Shown here: positions 5,722 through 13,032 of the stretch, piece after piece
Numbering within the stretch: the stretch's first letter is position 1
Layout of the letters: each line of letters begins with the position of its first letter
Assembly: GCA_020723785.1 (NCBI GenBank)
Contig: DYIH01000027.1
Location: 1-13,829, forward strand
DNA from: Thermaerobacter marianensis
GTDB lineage: Bacteria > Bacillota > Sulfobacillia > DYIH01
Reading direction: 5' to 3'
DNA: 13,829 nt
Made by a program: the position numbers and the translations under genes
The notes under the pieces: generated by a model
What the model was told of the DNA's origin: nothing
Database searches by the model: none
What the model saw: the letters and a program-made list of their open reading frames with translations, nothing else

Positions 5722-7755
5722 ATGAACGAGAGGGATAAGCGCCGCCTGCTGGACAAGGTCGACCTGCTGCCCGAGCGACCGGGCGTCTACCTTTTCAAGG
5801 ACGCCGGCGGCCAGGTAATCTACGTGGGCAAGGCGGCGTCCCTGCGCGACCGGGTGCGCTCCTACTTTCGCGGCGACCGCCACCTGTCGGGCAAGGCGCT
5901 GCGCTTGGCAGCCGGGATTGCCGACCTGGAGCACATCGTCACCGACACCGAGGTCGAGGCCCTGATCCTCGAATGCAACCTGATCAAGAAGCACCGGCCG
6001 CGCTTCAACATCCGCCTGCGCGATGACAAGAACTACCCCTACCTGCGCGTGACGGTCAACGAGCCCTGGCCGCGGGTGGTGATCGCCCGCAGCATGAAGG
6101 ATGACGGCGCCCGCTACTTCGGCCCCTTCACCCGTTCGCAGGCGGTGCACGAGACGCTGCGCGTCCTGCGCCGCGTCTTTCCCCACCGCACCTGCAGCGA
6201 CGCCCGCTTCCGCCAGCACCGCGACCGGCCCTGCCTCCACCACTTCATCAAGCGCTGCCCGGGGCCCTGCGCCGGCCTGACCACGCCCGAGGCGTACCGC
6301 GAAACCATCGGGCAACTGGTGGCGTTCCTGGGGGGACGGCGGGACGGGCTTCTCGATGACCTGCGCCGGCGGATGGAGGAGGCCTCCGAGCGGCTGGAAT
6401 TCGAGCGCGCCGCCGAGCTGCGCGACAAGCTCCTGGCCCTGGAGCGGGTGGTGGAGAAGCAGAAGATCGTCTCCGACCGGCTCGCCGACCAGGACGTCGT
6501 CGCCCTGGCCCGCGGCGCCACAGGCGAGGGAGCGGCCGGCGCCTTGGCAGACCCGGCCGCGTCCGACCCGGCCGGGGCGGATGAGCCGGAACCGGCCTGC
6601 GTCCAGGTCTTCTTCGTCCGCGATGGGAAGCTGGTGGGGCGGGAGCCGTTCCTCCTGACGGATACCGCGGGGAGCGGTGACGGCGAGGTGCTGGCGGCGT
6701 TCCTCAAGCAGTACTACGCCGGAGCCGGGTTCATCCCGCCGGAAATCCTGTTGGCGGCGGAGCCGGAGGACGCCCCGGCCATCTCCGCCTGGCTCTCGCA
6801 ATTGCGTGGCGGGCGTGTTGCCCTACGCGTGCCGCAGCGGGGGGAGAAGCGGCGACTGCTGGAGATGGTCCGGCAAAACGCGGTCCTGTTCCTTGAGGAG
6901 GAACGGCTGCGGCGCCGCCGGCAGGCGGAGGCGTCCCAGGGGACACTGGCAGAACTGCAAACCGCCCTGGGCCTGCCGGCCCCGCCCCGGCGCATAGAGT
7001 GCTACGACATATCCAGCATCCAGGGGCGGCAGACGGTGGCTTCGATGGTCGTCTTTCAGGACGGCAGGCCGGCCAAAAAGGACTACCGTAAGTTCAGGGT
7101 GTGGACGGTCGAGGGGGCGGACGACTTCGCCTCGATGCGGGAGGTGCTGGCGCGGCGCTTCCTGCGCGCGGCGCGGGAAGGCGCGGGGCCGGGGGTGGAG
7201 CATGGTGCGTCCGCCGCGGCGGCCGGGGACGGGGCGGCGGGGGGCGCGACGGCGGGCGCGGCGGCCGGGGACGGGGCGGCGGAGGGGGGCGACGAGTCCT
7301 TCTCCCGGCTGCCGGACCTGGTGATCATCGACGGTGGCAGGGGCCAGTTGAGCGCCGCCCGGCGGGCGATGGCCACCCTCGGGTTCGGTGACATCCCCAC
7401 TTTCGGCCTGGCCAAGGAGAACGAGTGGCTCTTCGCCGAGGGCCGGCCCGACCCCATCATCCTGCCGCGGGATTCCCAGGCCCTGTACCTGCTCCAACGG
7501 GTCCGTGACGAGGCCCACCGCTTCGCCCTCGGCTATCACCGCAAACTGCGCTCCAGCCAGTCGGTGCGTTCCCTGCTCGAGGAGATCCCCGGCATCGGGC
7601 CCAAGCGCCGCAAGGCCCTCCTGACGCGCTTCCGCTCCCTCGGCGCCCTGGCCGGGGCCAGCGTCGAGGAACTGGCCGCCGTTCCCGGCATGACCCGAGC
7701 CGCCGCCGAGGAGGTCTTTGAACATTTGAGCCGTATCGGCAAGGGAGACTCATAG
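5722..7755 (+). CDS. uvrC: excinuclease ABC subunit C
   Basis: Makes the two incisions flanking a DNA lesion in nucleotide excision repair, working with UvrA-UvrB in the cytosol. The 677-residue protein has the GIY-YIG nuclease domain (GVYLF 21-25, YVGKA 34-38), a four-cysteine cluster (C158, C171, C179, C183) at the position where UvrC proteins bind an Fe-S cluster, the UvrB-binding UVR motif (about 213-240), the RNase H-like second nuclease domain (from IECYDISSIQG at 425 through VIIDGGRGQLS at 534-544), and two helix-hairpin-helix motifs (about 620-668). It is longer than the usual 590-620 residues because of two Ala/Gly-rich inserts: about 264-290 and about 487-525, the latter inside the second nuclease domain. 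ATG 5722 was chosen because homology starts there; the upstream open frame overlaps the HNH gene. Confidence 0.97.
   Translation: MNERDKRRLLDKVDLLPERPGVYLFKDAGGQVIYVGKAASLRDRVRSYFRGDRHLSGKALRLAAGIADLEHIVTDTEVEALILECNLIKKHRPRFNIRLRDDKNYPYLRVTVNEPWPRVVIARSMKDDGARYFGPFTRSQAVHETLRVLRRVFPHRTCSDARFRQHRDRPCLHHFIKRCPGPCAGLTTPEAYRETIGQLVAFLGGRRDGLLDDLRRRMEEASERLEFERAAELRDKLLALERVVEKQKIVSDRLADQDVVALARGATGEGAAGALADPAASDPAGADEPEPACVQVFFVRDGKLVGREPFLLTDTAGSGDGEVLAAFLKQYYAGAGFIPPEILLAAEPEDAPAISAWLSQLRGGRVALRVPQRGEKRRLLEMVRQNAVLFLEEERLRRRRQAEASQGTLAELQTALGLPAPPRRIECYDISSIQGRQTVASMVVFQDGRPAKKDYRKFRVWTVEGADDFASMREVLARRFLRAAREGAGPGVEHGASAAAAGDGAAGGATAGAAAGDGAAEGGDESFSRLPDLVIIDGGRGQLSAARRAMATLGFGDIPTFGLAKENEWLFAEGRPDPIILPRDSQALYLLQRVRDEAHRFALGYHRKLRSSQSVRSLLEEIPGIGPKRRKALLTRFRSLGALAGASVEELAAVPGMTRAAAEEVFEHLSRIGKGDS
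7216..7282 (+). repeat. 25-bp direct repeat inside uvrC
   Basis: An identical 25-base GC-rich block occurs at 7216-7240 and 7258-7282, 42 bases (14 codons) apart. It encodes two copies of AAAGDGAA within the low-complexity insert of the second UvrC nuclease domain, so the insert appears to have grown by in-frame duplication. Confidence 0.8.
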
Positions 7756-7766
7756 CCGGAAAAGAT

Positions 7767-7790
7767 CCGGGGGTGGTCCCCCACCCCCGG
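7767..7790 (-). terminator. strong GC hairpin between convergent uvrC and small membrane-protein gene
   Basis: CCGGGGGTGG (7767-7776) and CCACCCCCGG (7781-7790) form a perfect 10-bp stem with a TCCC loop. For reverse-strand transcripts the stem is followed by ATCTTTT, resembling an intrinsic terminator for the small gene at 7806-8006. On the plus strand, after uvrC, there is no T-run, so termination in that direction is less certain. Confidence 0.6.
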
Positions 7791-7805
7791 CGCTGCCGGC
7801 CAAAC

Positions 7806-8006
7806 TTACTTGCCCTGGCCCTCCTGGCCCCCGCCGCGGTTGCGTTCCCGGTCGGTTTGGTCGCCGGCGCCGCCCGCCCCGATGCGGTTCCGGTTGCCGG
7901 CGGTGGTGAACCACCAGATGGCCGCCACGGCGATGATGGCGACGATGATCCAGAAGACGGCCGGCGACGTGGTCCCGGCGGGCCGGGCCTGCAGGAGTTG
8001 GAGCAT
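7806..8006 (-). CDS. small single-pass membrane protein, unknown function
   Basis: Predicted 66-residue protein: a short N-terminal segment (1-14), one strongly hydrophobic, Trp-containing membrane span (about 15-35), and a hydrophilic tail rich in Gly, Arg, Asn and Gln (36-66). The ATG is preceded by AGGTGA with a 7-base gap, and by further purine-rich sequence nearer the start, good support for translation. A hairpin with a T-rich flank follows the stop. It lies alone on the reverse strand between uvrC and rapZ. I do not recognise the family. A chance open frame is possible but the RBS, membrane segment and terminator together argue for a gene. Confidence 0.6.
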   Translation of the reverse strand: MLQLLQARPAGTTSPAVFWIIVAIIAVAAIWWFTTAGNRNRIGAGGAGDQTDRERNRGGGQEGQGK

Positions 8007-8101
8007 TCCCCTCTCACCTCTCGGGTGCCTGTTGTGCCCTTCATCCGAAATATGCCCACGGAAACCGTCATCATTCGCACAAGGTACCGGTTCTACCGGG
8101 A

Positions 8102-8110
8102 TGGTACAAT
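8102..8110 (+). promoter_or_regulatory. extended -10 promoter for rapZ
   Basis: TGGTACAAT is an extended -10 element (TGN plus TACAAT, one mismatch from TATAAT) about 34 bases before the proposed rapZ start. No clear -35 box was found. The interval 8007-8101 otherwise serves as the shared upstream region with the divergent small gene. Confidence 0.45.
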
Positions 8111-8143
8111 GGTCTAGACTAAAACGCGTTGAGGCGAAGGTCG

Positions 8144-9094
8144 GTGGCTGCCGTGCAGGACGTGCGTTTCGTGATCATCACCGGGCTGTCCGGGGCCGGC
8201 AAGACCCAGGCGGTCCGCAGCCTGGAGGACATGGGGTACTTCTGTGTCGACAACCTGCCGCCGACGCTGATTCCCAAATTCGCCGAACTCGTTCGGGAGT
8301 CGGGTGGATTCCGGCATATCGCCCTGGTCGTCGACATCAGGGGCGGCGACTTCTTCGACAGCGCCATCGAGGCCCTGGAGGAATTGGAGCGGAGCGGGTT
8401 CGCCTACCAGATACTCTTCCTGGAGGCCAGCGACGAGGTGCTGGTTGCACGGTTCAAGGAGACGCGGCGGCGGCATCCCCTGGCGCCCCAGGGGCGCGTC
8501 GAGGCCGGGCTGGCCGAGGAGCGCCGGCGGTTGGAATGGCTGCGCGGCAAGGCCCACCACATCGTCGACACCACCAACCTCTCGCCCCAGGAACTGCGGC
8601 GGCGGATCGCTGAACTGTTCTCCGGCGAGGCGCCGGTCGGCCGCATGATCGTCAACCTCGTTTCCTTCGGTTTCAAGTACGGGGTGCCGCGGGACGCCGA
8701 CCTGGTCCTGGACGTGCGCTTTCTCCCCAACCCCCACTACGTGCCGTCCCTGAAGCCGCTGACCGGCAACGACCGGGCGGTGCGCGAGTATGTCCTGAAG
8801 TGGCCGGTGACGCGCAAGTTCCTGGCCAAGGCCTGGTCGCTGGTGGGCTTCCTGTTGCCACAGTACGTCAACGAGGGCAAGCCCCAGCTGACCATCGCCG
8901 TGGGCTGCACCGGCGGCCAGCACCGTTCGGTGGTCGTGGCCAACCAACTGGCCGAACGGGTGCGGGCCGAGCGCTATCCGGTCCTGGTGGAGCACCGCGA
9001 CGTGGGCCGTTGGCGGGGCGAGGCCGGGAAGGGGGCGGAGGCGCCGGTGGCGCCGGGCGCCATCGGGGGTCAAGCGCCGGAGGAGCCGGGGTAG
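8144..9094 (+). CDS. rapZ: RapZ/YvcJ-family nucleotide-binding protein
   Basis: P-loop protein of 316 residues. It has a Walker A motif GLSGAGKT (14-21), CVDNLPP (34-40), VDIRGGDFF (63-71), RHPL (110-113), and the C-terminal FGFKYGVP (175-182), RFLPNPHY (192-199) and GCTGGQHRSV (254-263) motifs that define the family. In Escherichia coli RapZ is an RNA-binding adaptor controlling glucosamine-6-phosphate synthase through small RNAs; Bacillus YvcJ hydrolyses nucleotides and affects competence, and its RNA role is unclear. GTG 8144 is preferred, with GAGGCGAAGG just upstream; TTG 8129 would add five residues. A Gly/Ala/Pro-rich tail (about 291-316) extends past the usual end. It is followed by yvcK, as in most Firmicutes. 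Confidence 0.95.
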   Translation: MAAVQDVRFVIITGLSGAGKTQAVRSLEDMGYFCVDNLPPTLIPKFAELVRESGGFRHIALVVDIRGGDFFDSAIEALEELERSGFAYQILFLEASDEVLVARFKETRRRHPLAPQGRVEAGLAEERRRLEWLRGKAHHIVDTTNLSPQELRRRIAELFSGEAPVGRMIVNLVSFGFKYGVPRDADLVLDVRFLPNPHYVPSLKPLTGNDRAVREYVLKWPVTRKFLAKAWSLVGFLLPQYVNEGKPQLTIAVGCTGGQHRSVVVANQLAERVRAERYPVLVEHRDVGRWRGEAGKGAEAPVAPGAIGGQAPEEPG

Positions 9095-9174
9095 GCGCGA
9101 AACAGCCGGAGGGCGAGGCCGAGAGTGGCGAAGGCCCTTGGATCCGGTTCGTGAACGCAACAGGGGGGGCGGGA

Positions 9175-10167
9175 ATGGCGGGAAACCACGGCAACCACAA
9201 CCGGTATGGCGGACTGCGGGTCGTCGCACTGGGGGGCGGGACGGGGCTGCCGGTGCTGTTGCGCGGCCTGAAGGCCGTGACCGACCGGATCACCGCCATC
9301 GTCACCGTTACCGACGATGGCGGCAGTTCCGGGCGCCTGCGCGGCGAACTGGGCATCCTGCCGCCCGGCGACATCCGCAACTGCCTGGTGGCCCTGGCCG
9401 ATACCGAGCCGCTGATGGAAACACTATTTCAGCACCGGTTTTCGCGGGGGAGCCTGGCGGGCCATTCGTTCGGCAACCTGTTCATCGGCGCCATGACGGA
9501 GATCCTCGGCGACTTCCAGGCGGCGGTGCGGGCTGCCAGCCAGGTGCTCAAGGTGCGCGGGCAGGTGTTGCCGTCCACCCTGGAGAGCGTCGGCCTCTGC
9601 GCCGAACTGGCCGACGGCACCCGCGTCTGCGGCGAAACGGCCGTGGCCGGATCCGGCAGACGCATCCGGCGCGTGACCCTGGAGCCGGGGGACTGCCGCC
9701 CGGTGCCCGAGGCGGTGGCGGCCCTGGCCGAAGCCGACCTGGTGGTGCTTGGGCCGGGCAGCCTGTACACCAGCGTCATTCCCAACGTGCTGGTCGCCGG
9801 CCTGGCGGAGGCGATCCGCAGGTCGCCGGCCCGGCGGGTCTATGTCGTCAACGTCATGACCCAGCCCGGAGAGACGGACGGTTACACGGCGGCGGACCAC
9901 CTGCAGGCCCTCTGGGATCATGGCGGGCCAGGCTTCGTGGACGCCGTGCTGGTGAACAGCGGCCCTATCGATGAGGCCCGCCTGGCCGCTTACCGCGAAC
10001 AGGGCGCCGAGCCGGTGCCGGTGGATCGGGAACGGCTGGCGGGCATGGGCGTTTCGGTTGTCGAGGCCGACCTGGTGACCCGTCACGGCCTGGTCCGCCA
10101 CGACCCCGCCCTCCTGGCGGCGGTTCTGGTGCAGGAAACGAGCAGGGAAAATCTATTTCAATGTTGA
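9175..10167 (+). CDS. yvcK: YvcK family gluconeogenesis factor / UDP-GlcNAc-binding protein
   Basis: Cytosolic protein of 330 residues related to the CofD/UPF0052 fold. In B. subtilis and relatives YvcK is needed for growth on gluconeogenic carbon and for normal cell-wall synthesis, and binds UDP-sugars. Visible family motifs are GGGTG (20-24), TVTDDGGSSGRLR (44-56), PPGDIRNC (63-70), HSFGNLF (97-103), GPGSLYTSV (193-201) and NVMTQPGETDGY (226-237). Length is typical (310-340). ATG 9175 has a G-rich Shine-Dalgarno region directly upstream and removes a spurious extension overlapping rapZ. The gap to rapZ is 80 bases with no evident terminator, so the two probably form one transcript. The last ten codons are markedly AT-rich as they enter the next promoter-like region. 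Confidence 0.95.
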   Translation: MAGNHGNHNRYGGLRVVALGGGTGLPVLLRGLKAVTDRITAIVTVTDDGGSSGRLRGELGILPPGDIRNCLVALADTEPLMETLFQHRFSRGSLAGHSFGNLFIGAMTEILGDFQAAVRAASQVLKVRGQVLPSTLESVGLCAELADGTRVCGETAVAGSGRRIRRVTLEPGDCRPVPEAVAALAEADLVVLGPGSLYTSVIPNVLVAGLAEAIRRSPARRVYVVNVMTQPGETDGYTAADHLQALWDHGGPGFVDAVLVNSGPIDEARLAAYREQGAEPVPVDRERLAGMGVSVVEADLVTRHGLVRHDPALLAAVLVQETSRENLFQC

Positions 10168-10184
10168 AAAGCTTAATCTTTAAG
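10156..10184 (+). promoter_or_regulatory. AT-rich pocket with two short palindromes, possible promoter or operator
   Basis: TTTCAA-TG-TTGAAA (10156-10169) spans the yvcK stop and is followed by CTTAA-TCT-TTAAG (10172-10184). In otherwise GC-rich DNA this pocket is conspicuous. TTTCAA and TTTAAG (10179-10184) are 17 bases apart and could serve as a weak promoter for the downstream synthase gene. The rest of the spacer (10185-10321) is GC-rich leader. Confidence 0.35.
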
Positions 10185-10258
10185 TGTCTACGGTTCCCCG
10201 ACGGGACCGTGTTGGGGTGCCGGTTACGGGATGCCCAGGTAATGCGGAAGTACGGGAT

Positions 10259-10286
10259 CGTTGCCGGGGACCCCGGCGAGCCAACG
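10259..10286 (+). other. stem-loop in the leader of the polyprenyl synthase gene
   Basis: CGTTG (10259-10263) pairs with CAACG (10282-10286), and inside it CCGGG pairs with CCCGG across a 3-base loop, leaving a small one-sided bulge. No T-run follows, so a terminator is not supported. It lies about 35 bases upstream of the ATG and could affect leader structure. Confidence 0.4.
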
Positions 10287-10321
10287 TTCGTCGGAGTGTG
10301 AGAGGGGGTCGGCCGCAGGGG

Positions 10322-11320
10322 ATGCAGGCCCAGGGAGAGACGGTGCAAACGGCCGCCGGGTCGGCTTTTTTCGAGGACATCCGCCCCTGGTTGCAGCGGG
10401 TTGAGGATGAGATCGCCCGCGCGTTGCAGGTGGACGACCCGCTGATCGAGGAGGTTTCCACCCACCTGCTGCGTGGTGGCGGGAAACGGCTCCGCCCGGC
10501 CCTGGTGCTGCTTTCCGGCGCCGTGTTCACCGCGCCTGGGCCGGCGCACTTCACGGTGGCCACCGCCGCCGAACTGATCCACATGGCCACCCTGGTCCAC
10601 GACGACAGCATCGACCGTTCCGCCCTGCGCCGCGGTGTGCCAACGGTGAACGCCCGCTGGGGCGACCGCGTGGCCATCCTCACCGGGGACTACCTGTTTG
10701 CCAGGGCATTCTCCCTCCTGGCCGGCACGGGCGATGACCGGGCCGTGGGGATCATGGCCGATGTGGTCTTCCAGATGTGCATGGGGGAGATCGCCCAGTT
10801 CAATCAGAGCTTTGACCCCTCCTCCCCGGAAGGGGCGTACCTGGAGCGGGTCAACAAAAAGACCGCCCACTTCATCGCCGAGTGCTGCCGGGCCGGAGGG
10901 CTGCTGGCGGGCGCGCCGGAGCCGATGACCCGCGCCCTGCGCGATTTCGGCTACGGTGTGGGGATGGGCTTTCAGATCGTCGATGATATCCTGGACCTGA
11001 CGGCGCGGGCCGATCGCCTGGGCAAGCCCATCGGCAGCGACCTACGCAGCGGGGTGATCACCCTGCCCGTCCTGCACGCCTTGGCCAACTCGCCCCAGGG
11101 ACGGCGGATCGCCGAGGTCGTCGTCGGCGGGCGACTCGGTGACGCCGAGGTGGAGGAGATACGCGCCCTGGTCGAGGAGGCCGGCGGGCTGCAGTATGCC
11201 TACCAGGTGGCGGAGCGCTTCACGCGGGAGGCGCGGCTGGCCTTGTCTCCGCTCCCGGCCGGGCCGGCGCGGGAGGCATTGGCGGCCCTGGCGGACGCGT
11301 TGATCCACCGCGACTACTGA
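10322..11320 (+). CDS. long-chain trans-polyprenyl diphosphate synthase (heptaprenyl synthase component II-like)
   Basis: Condenses isopentenyl diphosphate onto an allylic diphosphate to build the polyprenyl chain, most likely for menaquinone side chains. The 332-residue protein has GGGKRLRP (52-59), the first aspartate-rich motif DDSID (94-98) followed by RRG, GDYLFARAF (122-130), and the second aspartate-rich motif DDILD (221-225). The residue five positions before the first motif is a small alanine (A89), which in this family favours long products; exact chain length is not readable from sequence. No small HepS-like partner lies beside it. The start is ambiguous: ATG 10322 has GAGGGGG 13 bases away, whereas GTG 10343 has AGGGAG at a better 5-base distance; both give a complete domain. 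Confidence 0.9.
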   Translation: MQAQGETVQTAAGSAFFEDIRPWLQRVEDEIARALQVDDPLIEEVSTHLLRGGGKRLRPALVLLSGAVFTAPGPAHFTVATAAELIHMATLVHDDSIDRSALRRGVPTVNARWGDRVAILTGDYLFARAFSLLAGTGDDRAVGIMADVVFQMCMGEIAQFNQSFDPSSPEGAYLERVNKKTAHFIAECCRAGGLLAGAPEPMTRALRDFGYGVGMGFQIVDDILDLTARADRLGKPIGSDLRSGVITLPVLHALANSPQGRRIAEVVVGGRLGDAEVEEIRALVEEAGGLQYAYQVAERFTREARLALSPLPAGPAREALAALADALIHRDY

Positions 11321-11328
11321 AGCCGCAT

Positions 11329-11462
11329 CAAACGTAATTGATCGGGAGGATGGGTGCTGCCTGCAACACGCTGCCGCATCCCCTTTTCCCGATCCCAAAC
11401 GTAATTGATCGGGAGGATGGGTGCTGCCTGCAACACGCTGCCGCATCCCCTTTTCCCGATCC
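11329..11462. repeat. exact 67-bp tandem duplication with internal inverted repeat
   Basis: Two units, 11329-11395 and 11396-11462, are identical over 67 bases and directly adjacent. Each unit contains an inverted repeat: GATCGGGA near its left end pairs with TCCCGATC near its right end, with GGATG/CATCC extending the stem after a small bulge. They fill the space between the synthase stop and the rex leader. The unit has no long open frame with gene-like features. It could be a small palindromic intergenic element, a duplicated terminator-like structure, or part of the rex control region. Confidence 0.9.
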
Positions 11463-11465
11463 AAT

Positions 11466-11479
11466 GTATGTTTTCATAC
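11466..11479. promoter_or_regulatory. short palindrome upstream of rex
   Basis: GTATG-TTTT-CATAC forms a 5-bp inverted repeat across four T residues, just after the second 67-bp unit and about 16 bases before the rex start. It could be an operator or a small mRNA hairpin near the ribosome-binding site. It does not match the known Rex operator consensus (TTGTGAA-N4-TTCACAA). Confidence 0.35.
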
Positions 11480-11495
11480 GGCAAGGGGGATGGGT

Positions 11496-12158
11496 GTGGG
11501 GCGAGGCCGTATTCCCGACGTGGCCGTCAAGCGGCTGCCGATCTACCTGCGGGTACTCACCGACCTGAAGGAGGAGTCGGTGGAGATCATCTCCTCGGCC
11601 GAACTGGCCCGGCGTACCGGCTTTTCCTCGGAGCAGATCCGCAAGGACCTGGCCTATTTCGGCGCCTTCGGGACACGGGGGGTGGGCTACCGGACGGACC
11701 TGCTCTCCGACCGCATCCGCCGCATTCTCGGCTTGCGCGAGGGGGTTAACGTCGCCCTGGTCGGCGCCGGCAACCTGGGTACCGCCCTGGCCCGCTATAA
11801 CCTGCACCGTCATAAGGATGTCCGCATTACGGCGATTTTCGACAACGATTGGGACAAGATAGGCAAGCGGATCGACGACCTGGAAATCCTCCCGATGGAA
11901 GAACTGCCCCGGGTGGTGCGACGGCAGGGGATAAAGATGGCCATCCTGGCCGTACCGGCCGCCGCGGCCCAGCAGGCGACCGACTTCCTGGTGGAGAGCG
12001 GCATCGAGGCCATTCTCAACTTTTCCCCGGTCAAGGTTGACGGGCGGGGCCAGGCCTATGTCCAGAACATCGATTTGACGATGGAGTTGCAGAGCCTGGC
12101 CTACTACACGACGGGCAGCGCGAGCCGGGAAAAGCAAGGCAGCCACGTATCGCAATGA
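11496..12158 (+). CDS. rex: redox-sensing transcriptional repressor Rex
   Basis: DNA-binding repressor that senses the NADH/NAD+ ratio; NADH binding releases it from operators of fermentation and respiration genes. The 220-residue product has an N-terminal winged-helix domain (about 9-80) with the highly characteristic SSEQIRKDLAYFG (44-56) and GTRGVGY (59-65), a Rossmann domain starting at LVGAGNLGTALARY (88-101), NFSPVKV (175-181), and the C-terminal swapped helix with NIDLTMELQSLAYY (191-204). Length matches the family. GTG 11496 is preferred because AAGGGGG (11483-11489) lies 6 bases upstream; ATG 11490 abuts that site. cdaA follows after 28 bases, so co-transcription is likely. The upstream tandem repeat may be part of its control region. 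Confidence 0.96.
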   Translation: MGRGRIPDVAVKRLPIYLRVLTDLKEESVEIISSAELARRTGFSSEQIRKDLAYFGAFGTRGVGYRTDLLSDRIRRILGLREGVNVALVGAGNLGTALARYNLHRHKDVRITAIFDNDWDKIGKRIDDLEILPMEELPRVVRRQGIKMAILAVPAAAAQQATDFLVESGIEAILNFSPVKVDGRGQAYVQNIDLTMELQSLAYYTTGSASREKQGSHVSQ

Positions 12159-12186
12159 CGCAATAAACGGAGGGGGTGGTTGCGGC

Positions 12187-13014
12187 GTGCCGGTTGTGGA
12201 ACTGGCGCGGCCCGGGGTTCTGGGGATACTCCTCGCCCTGGTCGATATCGCCATAGTTTCCTATGTTTTCTATCGGCTGATCCTGCTGATTCGCGGCACG
12301 CGGGCGGTCCACCTGGTCATCGGCCTGGCGGTGCTTCTGGCGGCGACGGCGGTCAGCGGCCGCCTCCGGCTGGAAACCACCTATTGGCTCATGGAAAAGG
12401 TCTACCTGGCCCTGGCCGTGGCCATCCCCGTCGTCTTCCAACCGGAACTGCGCCGCGCTCTGGAACACGTCGGCCGCGGGCGCCTGTTCACGCCCTCCTT
12501 CGTGTCCATGGAGGCCCGAGACGTCAGCAACGTCGTGGAACAGGTGGTCCGCGCGGCCGCGACCCTTTCCCGCAAGAAGACCGGCGCGATCATCGTCCTG
12601 GAACGGGAGACACGGCTCAACGACATCATCGAGACGGGGATCCGCATCGAGGGTCTGGTTTCAGCCGAGTTCCTGGCCAACGTCTTCACCCCCCACACAC
12701 CGCTCCACGACGGGGCGGTGATCGTGCGGGGCAACCGGGTGATGGCCGCCGCCTGTTTCCTTCCCCTGACCGAGTCGCGGAGCCTGGGCGTGGAACTGGG
12801 TAGCCGCCATCGGGCCGCCCTGGGGATCACCGAGCATTCCGACGCCCTGGCGGTGGTGGTCTCGGAGGAGACGGGCACCATTTCCCTGGCCAACAGCGGC
12901 AAGCTGATCCGCCACCTGGATGAACAGACGCTGCGGGAGATGCTGCAGACCCTGCTGACCCCCAGGGAGGGCGGCCTGGCCTTCCCCCTGCGACAGCAGC
13001 GAAAGTCGGAATAG
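12187..13014 (+). CDS. cdaA: diadenylate cyclase CdaA, membrane-bound
   Basis: Synthesises the second messenger c-di-AMP from two ATP, controlling potassium/osmolyte balance and cell-wall homeostasis. The 275-residue protein has three N-terminal membrane segments (about 9-35, 40-58 and 68-85) and a cytosolic DAC domain with the catalytic DGA (175-177) within LHDGAVIV and the RHR motif (207-209) within GSRHRAALG. Length is typical of CdaA (about 270). GTG 12187 has GGAGGGGG (12169-12176) 10 bases upstream. cdaR begins 18 bases downstream, the standard pairing; glmM usually follows but would lie outside this window. Confidence 0.97.
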   Translation: MPVVELARPGVLGILLALVDIAIVSYVFYRLILLIRGTRAVHLVIGLAVLLAATAVSGRLRLETTYWLMEKVYLALAVAIPVVFQPELRRALEHVGRGRLFTPSFVSMEARDVSNVVEQVVRAAATLSRKKTGAIIVLERETRLNDIIETGIRIEGLVSAEFLANVFTPHTPLHDGAVIVRGNRVMAAACFLPLTESRSLGVELGSRHRAALGITEHSDALAVVVSEETGTISLANSGKLIRHLDEQTLREMLQTLLTPREGGLAFPLRQQRKSE

Positions 13015-13032
13015 AGCGGGCGGATCTGGCAC

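Noticed and set aside
5632..6801. A 389-codon minus-strand open frame opposite uvrC
   Set aside because: It is the complement of conserved UvrC domains; the composition (Val, Gly, Leu, Gln, His rich) is typical of an antisense shadow in GC-rich DNA.
10156..10184. Rex operator upstream of the polyprenyl synthase gene
   Set aside because: Neither palindrome fits the TTGTGAA-N4-TTCACAA type consensus nor the clostridial TTGTTAA-N4-TTAACAA form in more than a few positions.
11329..11462. CRISPR array
   Set aside because: Only two units, adjacent with no spacers between them, and no cas genes nearby.
11338..11568. Small open frames within the 67-bp tandem repeat (encoding repeated RMGAACNTLPHP-type or EDGCCLQHAAAS-type peptides)
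   Set aside because: The same DNA is read in different frames in the two units because 67 is not a multiple of three, and there is no ribosome-binding site, so the repeat is not coding.
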